From: Vibrio cincinnatiensis
GTDB lineage: Bacteria; Pseudomonadota; Gammaproteobacteria; Enterobacterales; Vibrionaceae
DNA: 64,000 bases
Assembly (NCBI RefSeq): GCF_022113815.1
Contig: NZ_SGOM01000004.1
Span: forward strand, 124,001 to 188,000
Direction of reading: 5' to 3'
Shown here: positions 55,189 to 64,000 of the stretch, piece by piece
How positions within the stretch are numbered: the stretch's first letter is position 1
Layout of the letters: each line of letters begins with the position of its first letter
Program-made: the position numbers and the translations under genes
Notes under the pieces: model-generated
The model's input: the letters and a program-made list of their open reading frames with translations, nothing else
What the model was told of the DNA's origin: nothing
Databases searched by the model: none

Positions 55189-56697
55189 TTATGTTATATC
55201 TTGAGATGAGCTTATTTTTCGTTTATATCTTTCTTCCCAATAAGTTGCATTTTTAATCCCGAGCTGAACGGGGTTAAAAATATACTCATCAACCCCTTGT
55301 TTTTGCTGCGCTTCATAATCTTTCAAAGCAATCATGGTTGGTTTAGCTAAGAAAAAAATTATTAAAATCCCAATAATATTGAGCCAAGCCATCAATCCTA
55401 CCCCGATATCACCAAAGGCCCAAGCAAGGTTAGCGGTTTTGACTGTGCCGTAAAAAACCACCGTGATAATAGCCAACTTTAGAATAAACATCAGCCCTTC
55501 AACTCTCAATGTGCGGCGAATATAGGCAACATTGGTTTCGGCTATGTAGTAGTAGGCTAAGATGGTGGTAAAGGCAAAGAAAAACAGGGCGAAAGCCACA
55601 AAAGGCTTACCGATCCCGGGCAGAGCGGTTTCGATGGCAAATTGAGTAAATTCTGGACTATTGGCCGCCACTTCCATCGGAAGGTTTTGTATCAGCATCA
55701 TGCCATCGCCCCCTTGCACATTATAGGCTCCGGTTATTAAAATCATAAACGCGGTAGCTGAGCAGACTAATAATGTATCGATATAAATAGAGAAAGACTG
55801 GACTAAACCTTGTTGCACCGGGTGTTCTACATTGGCTGCCGCCGCCGCATGAGGTCCTGTTCCTTGACCTGCTTCATTTGAATAAACTCCACGCTTTACT
55901 CCCCAACCAATCGCGGCACCAAAGCCAGCCATGGGGGTAAACGCATCCGAAATAATCATCATAAAGATGCGCGGTACTTCATCAAGATTAAGTAAGATAA
56001 TCACAAAGGCAATGATGATGTAAGCGAGAGCCATAAAGGGCACTACCACTTGAGTAAAGTGCGCAATGCGTTTCACGCCACCAAAGATAATAAAAGCCAT
56101 CATGACGGAAAGAAGAGTGCCCGTGAGAATTTTTGCAAAACTGAATGTCCCCATCGTAGTTTCAATCATCGGGCCTGAACCAAAAGCGGCCTCTACAGCA
56201 TTACCGATACTGTTGGACTGAACACCGGGCAGCAATAAGCCACAGGCAAAAATGGTTGATATAGCAAATAGCCATGCATACCATTTTTGTCCCGTGGCTT
56301 TTTCTATGTAATAAGCGGGTCCACCACGAAATTCACCCTCATCTTCCTCTTTATAAATCTGTGCCAATGTGGATTCTGCATAAGCGGTGGCTGCGCCAAA
56401 GAAGGCGACCATCCACATCCAAAATACAGCACCTGGGCCACCAAAACCGATGGCGGCAGCTACCCCTGCAATGTTACCTGTACCCACTCGCCCTGATAAT
56501 GAAACGGCGAGCGCTTGGAAGGAGGAGATCCCCTTGGATGAGCTTTTTCCCGAAAGCAGAAGCCGCCACATTTCAAAAAAGTGGCGAATTTGAACAAAGC
56601 GTGTAAGCACAGAATAAAATAAGCCCGCACCAAGGCATAAATATACCAAGGCCGGGCTCCAAATTATTCCATTAATAAAATCAACAAATGACTGCAT
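55189..56697 (-). CDS. Alanine/glycine:cation symporter (AGCS family)
   Basis: 502-residue sodium-coupled amino-acid transporter with about eleven membrane helices. The ATG at 56697 (MQSFVDFINGIIW) behind AGGGA is preferred; the frame is open 50 codons further but that part is not like the family. Conserved stretches include SLSGRVGTGNIAGVAAAIGFGGPGA and GVKRGVYSNEAGQGTGPHAAA. Likely substrate alanine or glycine. Confidence 0.93.
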   Translation of the reverse strand: MQSFVDFINGIIWSPALVYLCLGAGLFYSVLTRFVQIRHFFEMWRLLLSGKSSSKGISSFQALAVSLSGRVGTGNIAGVAAAIGFGGPGAVFWMWMVAFFGAATAYAESTLAQIYKEEDEGEFRGGPAYYIEKATGQKWYAWLFAISTIFACGLLLPGVQSNSIGNAVEAAFGSGPMIETTMGTFSFAKILTGTLLSVMMAFIIFGGVKRIAHFTQVVVPFMALAYIIIAFVIILLNLDEVPRIFMMIISDAFTPMAGFGAAIGWGVKRGVYSNEAGQGTGPHAAAAANVEHPVQQGLVQSFSIYIDTLLVCSATAFMILITGAYNVQGGDGMMLIQNLPMEVAANSPEFTQFAIETALPGIGKPFVAFALFFFAFTTILAYYYIAETNVAYIRRTLRVEGLMFILKLAIITVVFYGTVKTANLAWAFGDIGVGLMAWLNIIGILIIFFLAKPTMIALKDYEAQQKQGVDEYIFNPVQLGIKNATYWEERYKRKISSSQDIT

Positions 56698-56954
56698 AGA
56701 TGTATCCCTGTTAATCCGTGTTATGTGTGTTTTGCTTAAACATAGTAGGCTATTTGTAAGTTTTTTGTTAACGCATTCATTAGGGTTATGTATGGTGGCG
56801 TGATGTTTAACACAAAAAGAGTGAGCAAATGTGAGCGTGTTATCCATTTGCCTGATAGATCATTCAAAAACTTCAATCAAGTTGAACAAAAAACGGAGGA
56901 TGGGGGCATGGGGATAGCAGGGTATAATGATGAAAACAGAGAAAGGAGAGAATC

Positions 56955-57278
56955 ATGTATCACGCTCATGTCTATTTTGACTTGTCCGAACAACATCAAG
57001 CCCAAGCATTGCAGAAAAAAATTTTAACTGAGTAATCGGAGCAGATCCTTCGCCTATTTTCATTAGTCCCTCGGTTAGTTGGTCCTCATCGTAAACCGAT
57101 GTTTGAAATTCATTTTTCCGATCAGCAGTCCGCTTTTATTGATTGGTTAGATAAAGCTCGTGGTGAACTCAGTGTATTGATTCACCCTGTTTCTGGGAAT
57201 GATGTTTATGACCATAGTGAGTCACAAGTACGATGGTTAGGTGAAGACATCGGTGTCAACCTAGATAAGCTTCACTAG
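56955..57278 (+). pseudogene. DOPA 4,5-dioxygenase-family gene with one in-frame stop
   Basis: The frame from ATG 56955 reads MYHAHVYFDLSEQHQAQAL, meets TAA at 57033-57035 (codon 27) and then continues unbroken in the same frame to 57278. The later part has LVGPHRKPMFEIHF, RGELSVLIHP and DVYDHSESQVRWLGED, matching the PF08883 family from end to end. Only this one nonsense codon breaks it. GGAGAG precedes the ATG. Recent inactivation or a sequencing error are the two explanations. Confidence 0.85.
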
Positions 57279-57813
57279 TTGTGGACAGCAATTTGGCCAG
57301 TAATAACCCCTTGTGAGCGAGCATGATTTTATTGTGTCAACAAGGTGTAAAAAATGGGTGGGCAACTCAATACTAGGTTGACTTTCAATCAGTTGAGCAA
57401 TACCATTTCGCTCGCTTAAACGCGGTAGGTTGTTTTGTTTGATTTTTTCAACGCTCACCTTTTTACTAATCTACCGATTCCCGTTAATTTTTTGAGGTAC
57501 AACAGAAACCTATGGACTCGTCGAGTAGTCGAATATCACAGTATGGTCTTTTCGATGGTTCGAAAATACCAATGGTTTCTTGCTAACCTGCCGCTAACTT
57601 TTTAGCTTGTGTCAGGTGAAAAAAAACCTTGGCAAAGCGAACACTTCTTTTCCTTCCATCGTTAATTCCATACGTTAATACTTTGCGCATCAAGGCCATT
57701 AGTGTCATGCGTAACCTATGACTGATGCTCATTATTTTGAGCCGACACGTCGTGGTCATAACAAGAATACAAGCAGATCCAAGCTTAGTTTGTTTGACCA
57801 TTGGTTTCTTTGT
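57279..57813. other. Intergenic stretch upstream of the CBS/mgtE genes
   Basis: About 535 bp without a supportable gene. Short minus-strand ORFs (57261-57458 and 57583-57801) have no recognised similarity and no good start sites. It may contain the promoter and leader of the CBS-mgtE operon; no M-box consensus was recognised. Confidence 0.4.
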
Positions 57814-57830
57814 CCTGAGCTCAACTCAGG
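57814..57830 (+). promoter_or_regulatory. Hairpin covering the ribosome-binding site of the CBS-domain gene
   Basis: CCTGAG (57814-57819) pairs with CTCAGG (57825-57830) around a CTCAA loop; the 3' arm contains the AGG of the AGGAG ribosome-binding site for the ATG at 57841. Outer CTTTGT/ACAAAG segments could extend it. It may control translation of the magnesium-transport genes. Confidence 0.55.
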
Positions 57831-57840
57831 AGAAACAAAG

Positions 57841-58341
57841 ATGACAACATTTCGTATTAACCGTATTTCTGAGGTTAAAAAAGCACGCAAACCTGTGCAG
57901 CATGCAGTACAAAGTCACATCAAACGTGAGTTTTTTGGGGTAAGTATTGACTTAACGGTTGGTGAAGTCATCGCCATGTTGAAAGACTGTCCACTGTTTT
58001 CAGCAACACTACATGTTGTTGTATTAATTAATAGTCAGAGTGAATATCAAGGCCTTGTCTCGATGGAAAGCTTACTGTTTGCTGAGCCATCAGAGCCTGT
58101 CGCGTCCTTATGCCAGGGAAAGCATCATTACAGTTTTGCATTAAATGAAGATTATCCCGCAGCATTACAGTTACGCCAAAGTCGTTGGCCAGTATTGCCT
58201 GTGCTTGATAGCCGACATCGTGTCGTTGGAATGTTAGACTTACCATCAGCCCGTGCCATTATTCATCGTCAAGCTGAGCTTCATGCTCCTAAAGGGGAGC
58301 CATCATCAGGCTGGAAACGGTTTGTTCATTTTTGGAACTAA
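57841..58341 (+). CDS. CBS-domain protein upstream of mgtE
   Basis: 166-residue soluble protein. The ATG at 57841 with AGGAG eight bases upstream is chosen; the longer frame from 57718 includes the hairpin leader. Two CBS-like segments are seen (about 30-85 and 100-145, the latter RQSRWPVLPVLDSRHRVVGMLDL). The protein resembles the regulatory cytoplasmic part of MgtE without a membrane part. It is 18 bp before mgtE, so probably adjusts or senses magnesium or nucleotides with it. Confidence 0.8.
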   Translation: MTTFRINRISEVKKARKPVQHAVQSHIKREFFGVSIDLTVGEVIAMLKDCPLFSATLHVVVLINSQSEYQGLVSMESLLFAEPSEPVASLCQGKHHYSFALNEDYPAALQLRQSRWPVLPVLDSRHRVVGMLDLPSARAIIHRQAELHAPKGEPSSGWKRFVHFWN

Positions 58342-58359
58342 TCGTACGAGGAAATTTCG

Positions 58360-59730
58360 ATGCCCATTACTATCATGACCCAAGCTTTGATGGCGCTGCA
58401 TATCAGCCAAAATCAAGAAGAGATGCAGCAGTTTATTCAGCAATATCCGCTAGCGGATTGCGCCGAAGCCTTCACTCAATTATTAACCCAACAAAAACTC
58501 ACCAGTAAAGAAGTGTGTCAGTTATTACTCTTATTGCCTTTAGAAAAGCAGGCTGCTTTATTTGGTTACTTTTCTTTAGGATGGCAAGAAAAACTGGCTG
58601 AACAGTTAGATGCACAAGAGGTTGCACAACTGACCGAGTTGATGCCACATGATGAACGTGCTGACCTACTGACTCAATTGGAACCTGAATTTCAAAGCGA
58701 AGTTTTGGATCAAATGGACAGTGAAGAACGTTTAGATATTGAACGTTTAGTTTCCTATCCTGAAGATTGTGTGGGTGCGGTGATGACATCCGATTTCGCC
58801 ACCTTAGAAGCACACCATACGGTTGAAGAAGCGATACGTCAGCTGCGCAGTATTGCCAGAGAGCGGGAAACCATCTATTTGGCTTACGTTGTGGATACGC
58901 AGCAGCGTTTACAAGGGACAGTATCATTGCGCGATCTTGTGGTGTCTGAACCAAGTGCAACGGTTGCTGAGATCATGACACAAGTGTTGATCTTTGTTCG
59001 AGTAGATGAGGCTCAAAATGTGGCAGCACAAGCGATCAGTAAATATGACTTATTAGCACTGCCCGTGTTAGATCATCAAAATCGAATGGTCGGTATTGTG
59101 ACTTATGATGATGCGATGGACGTGGCAGAAGAAGAAGCCGATCGCCATATTCATAAATCGGCCGCTGTGGATTTTGCGGGTAACTTAAAAGAAGCCTCTG
59201 TTGGGTTAATGTACCGAAAACGGGTATTTTGGCTAGTATTATTGGTGTTTGGTAACCTGTTCTCTGGTGCCGGTATTGCCTATTTTGAAGATACCATCCA
59301 AGCCTATGTAGCACTGGTATTCTTTTTGCCGCTATTGATCGGAAGTAGTGGGAATGCGGGGGCGCAATCGGCAACCTTGATGGTGCGCGCCATCGCTACA
59401 GGGGAAGTGATCGGCAAAGATTGGGCAAAAATGTTGGCTAAAGAACTGTTTATCGCAGGCCTATTAGGAATAACGATGGCGGTGGCGGTTTCATTACTCG
59501 GTTGGTGGCGAGGTGGTCCTGAAATTGCTCTGGTGGTTGCTTTAACGATGCAAATTGTGGTGGTGGTTGGCTCAGTGATAGGTATGTCGTTACCTTTTGT
59601 TCTGAGCAAACTTAAGTTTGATCCTGCATCGGCCAGTGCGCCATTAGTGACCACGATTGCTGATGCAGTCGGTGTGATCATCTATTTCACGGTTGCAACC
59701 AGCATACTGGATTTTCCAGTGGCCGCTTAA
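58360..59730 (+). CDS. mgtE: Magnesium transporter MgtE
   Basis: 456-residue Mg2+ channel/transporter. It has an N-terminal helical N domain (about 10-130, with LMPHDERADLLTQL), a CBS pair (about 140-260) and five membrane helices (about 290-456). The pore signature LPLLIGSSGNAGAQSATLMVRAIATGE is present. Length and order are standard. Located after the CBS-domain protein in a two-gene operon. Confidence 0.96.
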   Translation: MPITIMTQALMALHISQNQEEMQQFIQQYPLADCAEAFTQLLTQQKLTSKEVCQLLLLLPLEKQAALFGYFSLGWQEKLAEQLDAQEVAQLTELMPHDERADLLTQLEPEFQSEVLDQMDSEERLDIERLVSYPEDCVGAVMTSDFATLEAHHTVEEAIRQLRSIARERETIYLAYVVDTQQRLQGTVSLRDLVVSEPSATVAEIMTQVLIFVRVDEAQNVAAQAISKYDLLALPVLDHQNRMVGIVTYDDAMDVAEEEADRHIHKSAAVDFAGNLKEASVGLMYRKRVFWLVLLVFGNLFSGAGIAYFEDTIQAYVALVFFLPLLIGSSGNAGAQSATLMVRAIATGEVIGKDWAKMLAKELFIAGLLGITMAVAVSLLGWWRGGPEIALVVALTMQIVVVVGSVIGMSLPFVLSKLKFDPASASAPLVTTIADAVGVIIYFTVATSILDFPVAA

Positions 59731-59840
59731 AGGCACACAAGGCTGAACAAATACAAATGGGCGATGATGAAAATCATAGGGAAGCTTGATGAACTCTGCT
59801 AGAATCCCGCGCCCTGCCACCTTCATATAAGGAACTCATA

Positions 59841-60254
59841 ATGATGACTGATGAAGAAAGAATTGAGTTGCAACAAAATAATCCACTCCATGGCCTGAAG
59901 TTAGAAACATTATTGCAAGAACTGGTGGATTTTTATGGTTGGGATATTTTAGATACGGCGATGCGCTTTAACTGCTTTCATACCAACCCATCAATTGCGA
60001 GTAGTGTGAAATATTTGAAGAAAACGGATTGGGCAAGAGAGAAGTTAGAGAACTTTTACCTGTATCGTTTTAAACGTATGCCAAGAGCCTCTGGTGAAGA
60101 GTATGATTTATCCCCTCGTGCTCGAACGTTTCCCCATGGGCTTCAACCCAAAGAACCGATGGAACTGACGGTTGATTCGATTTTAAAATCTCAAGCCAAG
60201 GCGGCCTCAGCACACAAAGAGCGAGCGGCTCGAGAACGTCACTTTCGGCGTTGA
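59841..60254 (+). CDS. VF530-family (DUF2132) small protein
   Basis: 137-residue protein. Residues about 10-75 carry the DUF2132/VF530 signature NNPLHGLKLETLLQELVDFYGW, FNCFHTNPSIASSVKYLKKTDWAREKLENFYL. The family is named from Vibrio fischeri and is DNA-binding-like in fold; its role is not established. The basic C-terminal tail (HKERAARERHFRR) is extra to the domain. AAGGAACT precedes the start. Confidence 0.9.
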   Translation: MMTDEERIELQQNNPLHGLKLETLLQELVDFYGWDILDTAMRFNCFHTNPSIASSVKYLKKTDWAREKLENFYLYRFKRMPRASGEEYDLSPRARTFPHGLQPKEPMELTVDSILKSQAKAASAHKERAARERHFRR

Positions 60255-60272
60255 AAATATGGTTTATGAATG

Positions 60273-60310
60273 AAAAGCTCAATATGCCGTCCATATTGGG
60301 CTTTTTCTTT
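60273..60310 (+). terminator. Rho-independent terminator after the VF530 gene
   Basis: AAAGCTCAATATG and CATATTGGGCTTT arms with a short loop are followed by TTCTTTTT. Confidence 0.88.
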
Positions 60311-60396
60311 TTAGGGCCAAACAACTGTGATTTCCTCAACGAAATGTGTGACTGCTCTTTTGTATAGTTCTTAAATCATTTGTTTTAAGGTCTTAC

Positions 60397-61881
60397 ATGA
60401 TGAAAAAATCGACGCCAATCCGTTTGTTTGCTCTGAGTGCTGCGCTGCTTTGTTCAGGAATGAATGCCAAACCACTTCCACCACCGAGTTTTCCTGATGG
60501 TCAAGCATGGCTTACTCATGCGCAGCAAGGGTTAGCGCCCTATTGGATGATGGAGAGCGCCCAAGGACGTCCGGTAGGTAACTTTCCAACCTTTCGCTGT
60601 GATAATGGACAAGTTCTGGATGTAACCAAAGTATGCCAAGAACTCAATAAAAGTTGGATTACACCGCATTTTGGCCGAGAGTATACCCGAATGAAATCAC
60701 GGCAAACGTATGCTTATGGTGTGCTTTATCACTTAACGGGCGATCCTCAAGCTTTGCAATTGGCTCGGGCAGGGGCGGAGTATTTAATTCATCATTTACA
60801 AGATAAAGAACATGGTGGCTTTATCAGTTTTACCAAACATGGTCAGGTTGGGCTCGAATGGCAACAACGGACCTCACAAGACCAAGCGTACGCTTTGGTT
60901 GGGTTGGCGATGTATTATTATCTCACGCGTGATCCACAAGTAGAACAGGTACTGATTAAGCAGCAACGTTTTATTTTTGACCAGTATCGGCTTGCTGATG
61001 GTAAAGGGTTAGCTTGGGTACTAAATGATGGTGATGGCGAAAGTACCAAACAGCGAGAGCTGGTGGCGCAGCTAGATCAAATTAATGGGTATTTATTATT
61101 GGTGGCCCCTTTATTACCAGAACCACATAAAAGCCGCTGGTTAGCCGATTTATCATGGTTAACCGAAGTTATGCTGACGCATTATTACTCCCCGCAAGAA
61201 CAACGTTTCTATGGGGCAATTCACCACCCCGCGGTGATGACACAACAAGCCAAACATAACGACTTTGGGCACACCATTAAAGCCTATTGGATGACTTATC
61301 TCACCGGGGCTTTATTGCAGCAAGAGGATTGGAAACAGCTGGCTAAACAAGGGATGCAACACATTATTGAACATGCACAATATGTTCCTAACTATTTGGA
61401 TATTCAAGCCTTTGTCCCAGAGATGACAGAGGCGCAGTGGCAAGCCAATTCGATCAAAGTATGGCGTAATCGACCATTTAGTGATGGAATTTCATCTTGG
61501 GAATGGGCAGAGCTTGATCAAGCTGCCATGACACTGTCTTTGTTAGAGGGAGCAGCAAAGCCTGTACTCCTTTCTACCGCTCAAGCCTTTATGGATGTAT
61601 GGGTAGATGAACAATATGGTGGCGTCGGGCTGAACCCAAAATCAACCAAAGCGTTTCATTGGGGTAATGCTTACCATCAGTTTGAACATGCGTTAGTGGG
61701 CTATTTAACGGCTCAGCAATTAAATCAACAGCCCGCGACACTCTATTTTGCTATTGATCATGCTCAGTCACACCCCTTGTCGCCTTATTATTTTCAAGGG
61801 AAAGTAAAAAATCAGCAGCGATTACCCTCCGCCAATGGGTTGCCACGCTGGCAAGTTGTATTTACCTCCATTCAACCATAG
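60397..61881 (+). CDS. Secreted AGE-family (N-acylglucosamine 2-epimerase-like) protein
   Basis: 494-residue exported protein with a signal peptide (about 1-24, cut near GMNA). The body looks like the alpha/alpha-six barrel of the AGE epimerase/isomerase family, with repeated segments such as TYAYGVLYHLTGDPQALQLA, RTSQDQAYALVGLAMYYYL and DFGHTIKAYWM. Most AGE enzymes are cytosolic, so the signal peptide is unusual. The reaction cannot be assigned; sugar isomerisation in the periplasm is possible. Preceded by a terminator; stands alone. Confidence 0.75.
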   Translation: MMKKSTPIRLFALSAALLCSGMNAKPLPPPSFPDGQAWLTHAQQGLAPYWMMESAQGRPVGNFPTFRCDNGQVLDVTKVCQELNKSWITPHFGREYTRMKSRQTYAYGVLYHLTGDPQALQLARAGAEYLIHHLQDKEHGGFISFTKHGQVGLEWQQRTSQDQAYALVGLAMYYYLTRDPQVEQVLIKQQRFIFDQYRLADGKGLAWVLNDGDGESTKQRELVAQLDQINGYLLLVAPLLPEPHKSRWLADLSWLTEVMLTHYYSPQEQRFYGAIHHPAVMTQQAKHNDFGHTIKAYWMTYLTGALLQQEDWKQLAKQGMQHIIEHAQYVPNYLDIQAFVPEMTEAQWQANSIKVWRNRPFSDGISSWEWAELDQAAMTLSLLEGAAKPVLLSTAQAFMDVWVDEQYGGVGLNPKSTKAFHWGNAYHQFEHALVGYLTAQQLNQQPATLYFAIDHAQSHPLSPYYFQGKVKNQQRLPSANGLPRWQVVFTSIQP

Positions 61882-62124
61882 CTATATGACTTCGACGGTT
61901 TGACTCACCATTGACTCAATAAAGAGCCTCAGTGCATGCCAGTCAGACCGTTGGAGATCTAAGCTCATTTCAGATAGCGTGATTTTGCTCGAATAAAAAG
62001 CTTATGTTCTACAATAAAGGACAGGGATAGACCACCATTCACTTTTTGGTCATCAAGATTATGAAAGATAGCCGTTACCAAAATATTCGGATAGCGAATG
62101 GACCATTAGGATAGGGAGTCAGGG

Positions 62125-64000
62125 ATGTTTAAATCATTTCGTGCAAAAATTACCGCAATAAGTGTTGGGTTAATCGTCATTTCACTGATTGTCACCGCAG
62201 TGTTGAGTATTCGAGTTAGTTCTGACACTTTTCGAATGCAAATTACACGTAATTTACAGCAGCAGTTGCAAACTCAGTCAAATTCAATTTCCAACTGGAT
62301 GAGTGAACGTAAAGCCATGATCACGGCAACAGGCAAGGTGATAGAGCAAACCGATCCTTTTTCAGCTTTAAAACAATTAAGTGAAGGGGGCAGTTTTTTA
62401 GCTACTTACTTAGCGAGGCCGGATGGGACAGCCATCTTTTCTGATGAGTGGTTGCCTCCTAGTGATTATGACCCTCTTTCTAGGGAATGGTATCAATTAG
62501 CAGTAAAACAAAGTGGGGTGGCTACCACGGCTCCTTATCTTGATGCGGACGGAGAGAATCGCTTGGTGGTGACCTTTACTCATGGTTTAGGGACAAAGGC
62601 GAGCCGAGGGGTGATTGCCGGTGATGTTCCTTTAACGTTTATCATTGAAACTGTACGTGACATCGCTCCAACTCATAATAGTTTTGCTTTTTTAACGGAT
62701 AAGACAGGGAAAATTATTGCCCACCCAAAACCTGAAATGACCTTCAGGCATTTACGCGATCTTAATAGCGGTTTAACGCAGGCTGTCTTGACCGAGATTC
62801 AACATCAAGGAGAGCGTGAACTGAGTTTGCAAGGTCAAACTATTTATCTCACCAGTCAAGCCATTCCAGGGACAGACTGGTCGCTCAATATTGCGTTAGA
62901 TAAACAAGATGCCTTATCGGGGATCTACAGCATGATTCGCTGGACTGTCATTGCCGTGGTGATCATCGGTATTGTTGCCGCTAGCATCATGTGGTTTTTC
63001 AGTGCATCAGGCTTTAAACGGCTACAAGAAGTCAGCTTAGCCATGACAGATATTGGACAAGGTGAAGGCGATTTAACCCAACGAATTACCGTACAAGGGG
63101 AGGATGAAATTGCGACGATAGCTCAAGCATTTAATGCTTTTGTGGAAAAAATTCATCGATTAGTTAATGAAGTGAATCATACGGCTCAATCCGTCTCTGC
63201 GGCATCAACCACATTAGCGGAGGTGACTCAACAAAGTGCTGGTGTTGTTGCTCAGCAAAGTTCTGAAACTGAGCAAGTTGCGACAGCGATGAATGAAATG
63301 ACGGCAACCGTACAAGAGGTAGCAAGCCATGCCAGTGAAGCAGCAAGTCAGGCATCCGAAGCGGATACACAAACAAAGCATGGACAAACCTTGTTACGTG
63401 AAACGTTGCAACAACTAAAGCATTTAGATGACACCTTGCAAGGCAGCAGTACAACCATTGCAGAACTACAAAGTGGAACACAAGATATTGTTGGAATGCT
63501 GGATGTGATCAGCACCGTGTCTGAGCAAACCAATTTATTGGCTTTGAATGCGGCCATTGAAGCTGCGCGAGCGGGAGAGCATGGACGAGGATTTGCTGTA
63601 GTTGCTGATGAAGTTCGAGGCCTTGCAGGGCGGACACAGGAAAGCACTCAGAAAATCCAAGAGGTGGTGGATCGACTCTTCAAACAAACTGAAAATGTGG
63701 TAGCTGTTATGTCACAAAGCCGCTCTGCTGCGCAAACAACCGTCACAAAAGCTGAAGACATGGCGGCACGTTTAGAGCAAATTAATCAAGCTGTTACCTT
63801 GATTGCCGATATGAATTTACAAATTGCGACCGCCGCTGAAGAGCAATCTTCCGTTGCTGAGTTGATTAACCAAAATGTCGTCAATATCAATGATCTTTCT
63901 TCACAGACAGAGCAGGCTTCCCATCATTTAATGGATGCCACACAGTCATTGACTGCTCAGGCGAATCAACTGCACGATCAGGTATCGCAATTTAAAATTT
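62125..64000 (+). CDS. Methyl-accepting chemotaxis protein (3' end outside window)
   Basis: Transmembrane chemoreceptor, 625 codons visible and cut at the window end, though the SQFKI ending suggests only a few residues are missing. It has an N-terminal membrane helix (about 9-30), a periplasmic dCache-like sensor (about 35-270, with [13 protein letters not shown]), a second helix (about 272-294), HAMP and the signalling hairpin with [19 protein letters not shown]. The start ATG at 62125 follows GGGAGTCAGGG. The ligand is unknown; dCache receptors often bind amino acids. Confidence 0.95.
   Translation, partial: MFKSFRAKITAISVGLIVISLIVTAVLSIRVSSDTFRMQITRNLQQQLQTQSNSISNWMSERKAMITATGKVIEQTDPFSALKQLSEGGSFLATYLARPDGTAIFSDEWLPPSDYDPLSREWYQLAVKQSGVATTAPYLDADGENRLVVTFTHGLGTKASRGVIAGDVPLTFIIETVRDIAPTHNSFAFLTDKTGKIIAHPKPEMTFRHLRDLNSGLTQAVLTEIQHQGERELSLQGQTIYLTSQAIPGTDWSLNIALDKQDALSGIYSMIRWTVIAVVIIGIVAASIMWFFSASGFKRLQEVSLAMTDIGQGEGDLTQRITVQGEDEIATIAQAFNAFVEKIHRLVNEVNHTAQSVSAASTTLAEVTQQSAGVVAQQSSETEQVATAMNEMTATVQEVASHASEAASQASEADTQTKHGQTLLRETLQQLKHLDDTLQGSSTTIAELQSGTQDIVGMLDVISTVSEQTNLLALNAAIEAARAGEHGRGFAVVADEVRGLAGRTQESTQKIQEVVDRLFKQTENVVAVMSQSRSAAQTTVTKAEDMAARLEQINQAVTLIADMNLQIATAAEEQSSVAELINQNVVNINDLSSQTEQASHHLMDATQSLTAQANQLHDQVSQFKI

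Noticed and set aside
57583-57801. Minus-strand 72-codon ORF
   Set aside because: No recognised similarity or ribosome-binding site; its far end overlaps the leader of the CBS/mgtE operon. It could be a worn transposase end, but this cannot be supported.

Overview
The window is a chromosomal segment of a gamma-proteobacterium, almost certainly a Vibrio or close relative in the Vibrionaceae. The evidence is the order isc operon - pepB - ndk - rlmN - rodZ - ispG - hisS - yfgM - bamB - der - yfgJ - xseA - guaBA, close protein similarity to the Escherichia/Vibrio versions, a VF530-type small protein and a GH19 chitinase. The species cannot be fixed from sequence alone. No rRNA, tRNA or CRISPR array was seen.

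Region 1 (1-21034) is conserved backbone. It holds the 3' part of iscS with iscU-iscA-hscB-hscA-fdx-iscX (iron-sulfur cluster assembly), pepB, ndk, rlmN, rodZ, ispG, hisS, yfgM, bamB, der, the small zinc ribbon yfgJ convergent with xseA, and guaB-guaA. A pilF/pilW gene, expected between rlmN and rodZ in vibrios, is not there.

Region 2 (21023-45567) is a 24.5-kb integrative element inserted at the 3' end of guaA. It is bounded by 13-bp direct repeats (attL 21023-21035, attR 45555-45567). From left to right it carries: a P4-type tyrosine integrase; a type II CBASS operon (capV, dncV-like cyclase, cap2, cap3); a convergent two-gene operon encoding a degenerate DisA_N/DAC (diadenylate cyclase fold) protein and a Cap15-like 2TM-beta effector; a zinc/HTH regulator divergent from an AlpA-like gene; a plasmid-type RepA followed by an iteron origin with DnaA boxes; six perfectly phased 11-bp repeats; an RP4-like oriT; IncP-like traJ-traI; an orphan trbJ-trbK-trbL set; a very AT-rich glycosaminoglycan cargo block (MFS transporter, AraC regulator, PL8 polysaccharide lyase, porin); a decayed ISAs1-family element with intact ends; and two small ORFs. 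It looks like a mobilisable, possibly autonomously replicating island. No coupling protein or T4SS ATPase is present, so it would need a helper.

Region 3 (45568-64000) returns to backbone or chromosomal accessory genes. It has the displaced terminator downstream of guaA, a GNAT acetyltransferase, an RND pump with its membrane-fusion lipoprotein divergent from an AdeRS-like two-component system, a secreted GH19 chitinase, SatP acetate transporter, an AGCS symporter, a DOPA-dioxygenase pseudogene, a CBS-domain protein followed by MgtE, a VF530-family protein, a secreted AGE-family epimerase-like protein and a chemotaxis receptor cut by the window end.

The most interesting system is the pair at 27145-28184: a DAC-fold protein with altered catalytic motifs, translationally coupled to a 2TM-beta effector. 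Its architecture parallels the mCpol + 2TM-beta (Panoptes) logic, with a different nucleotide-cyclase fold in place of mCpol. It sits tail to tail, 8 bp away, against a complete type II CBASS.
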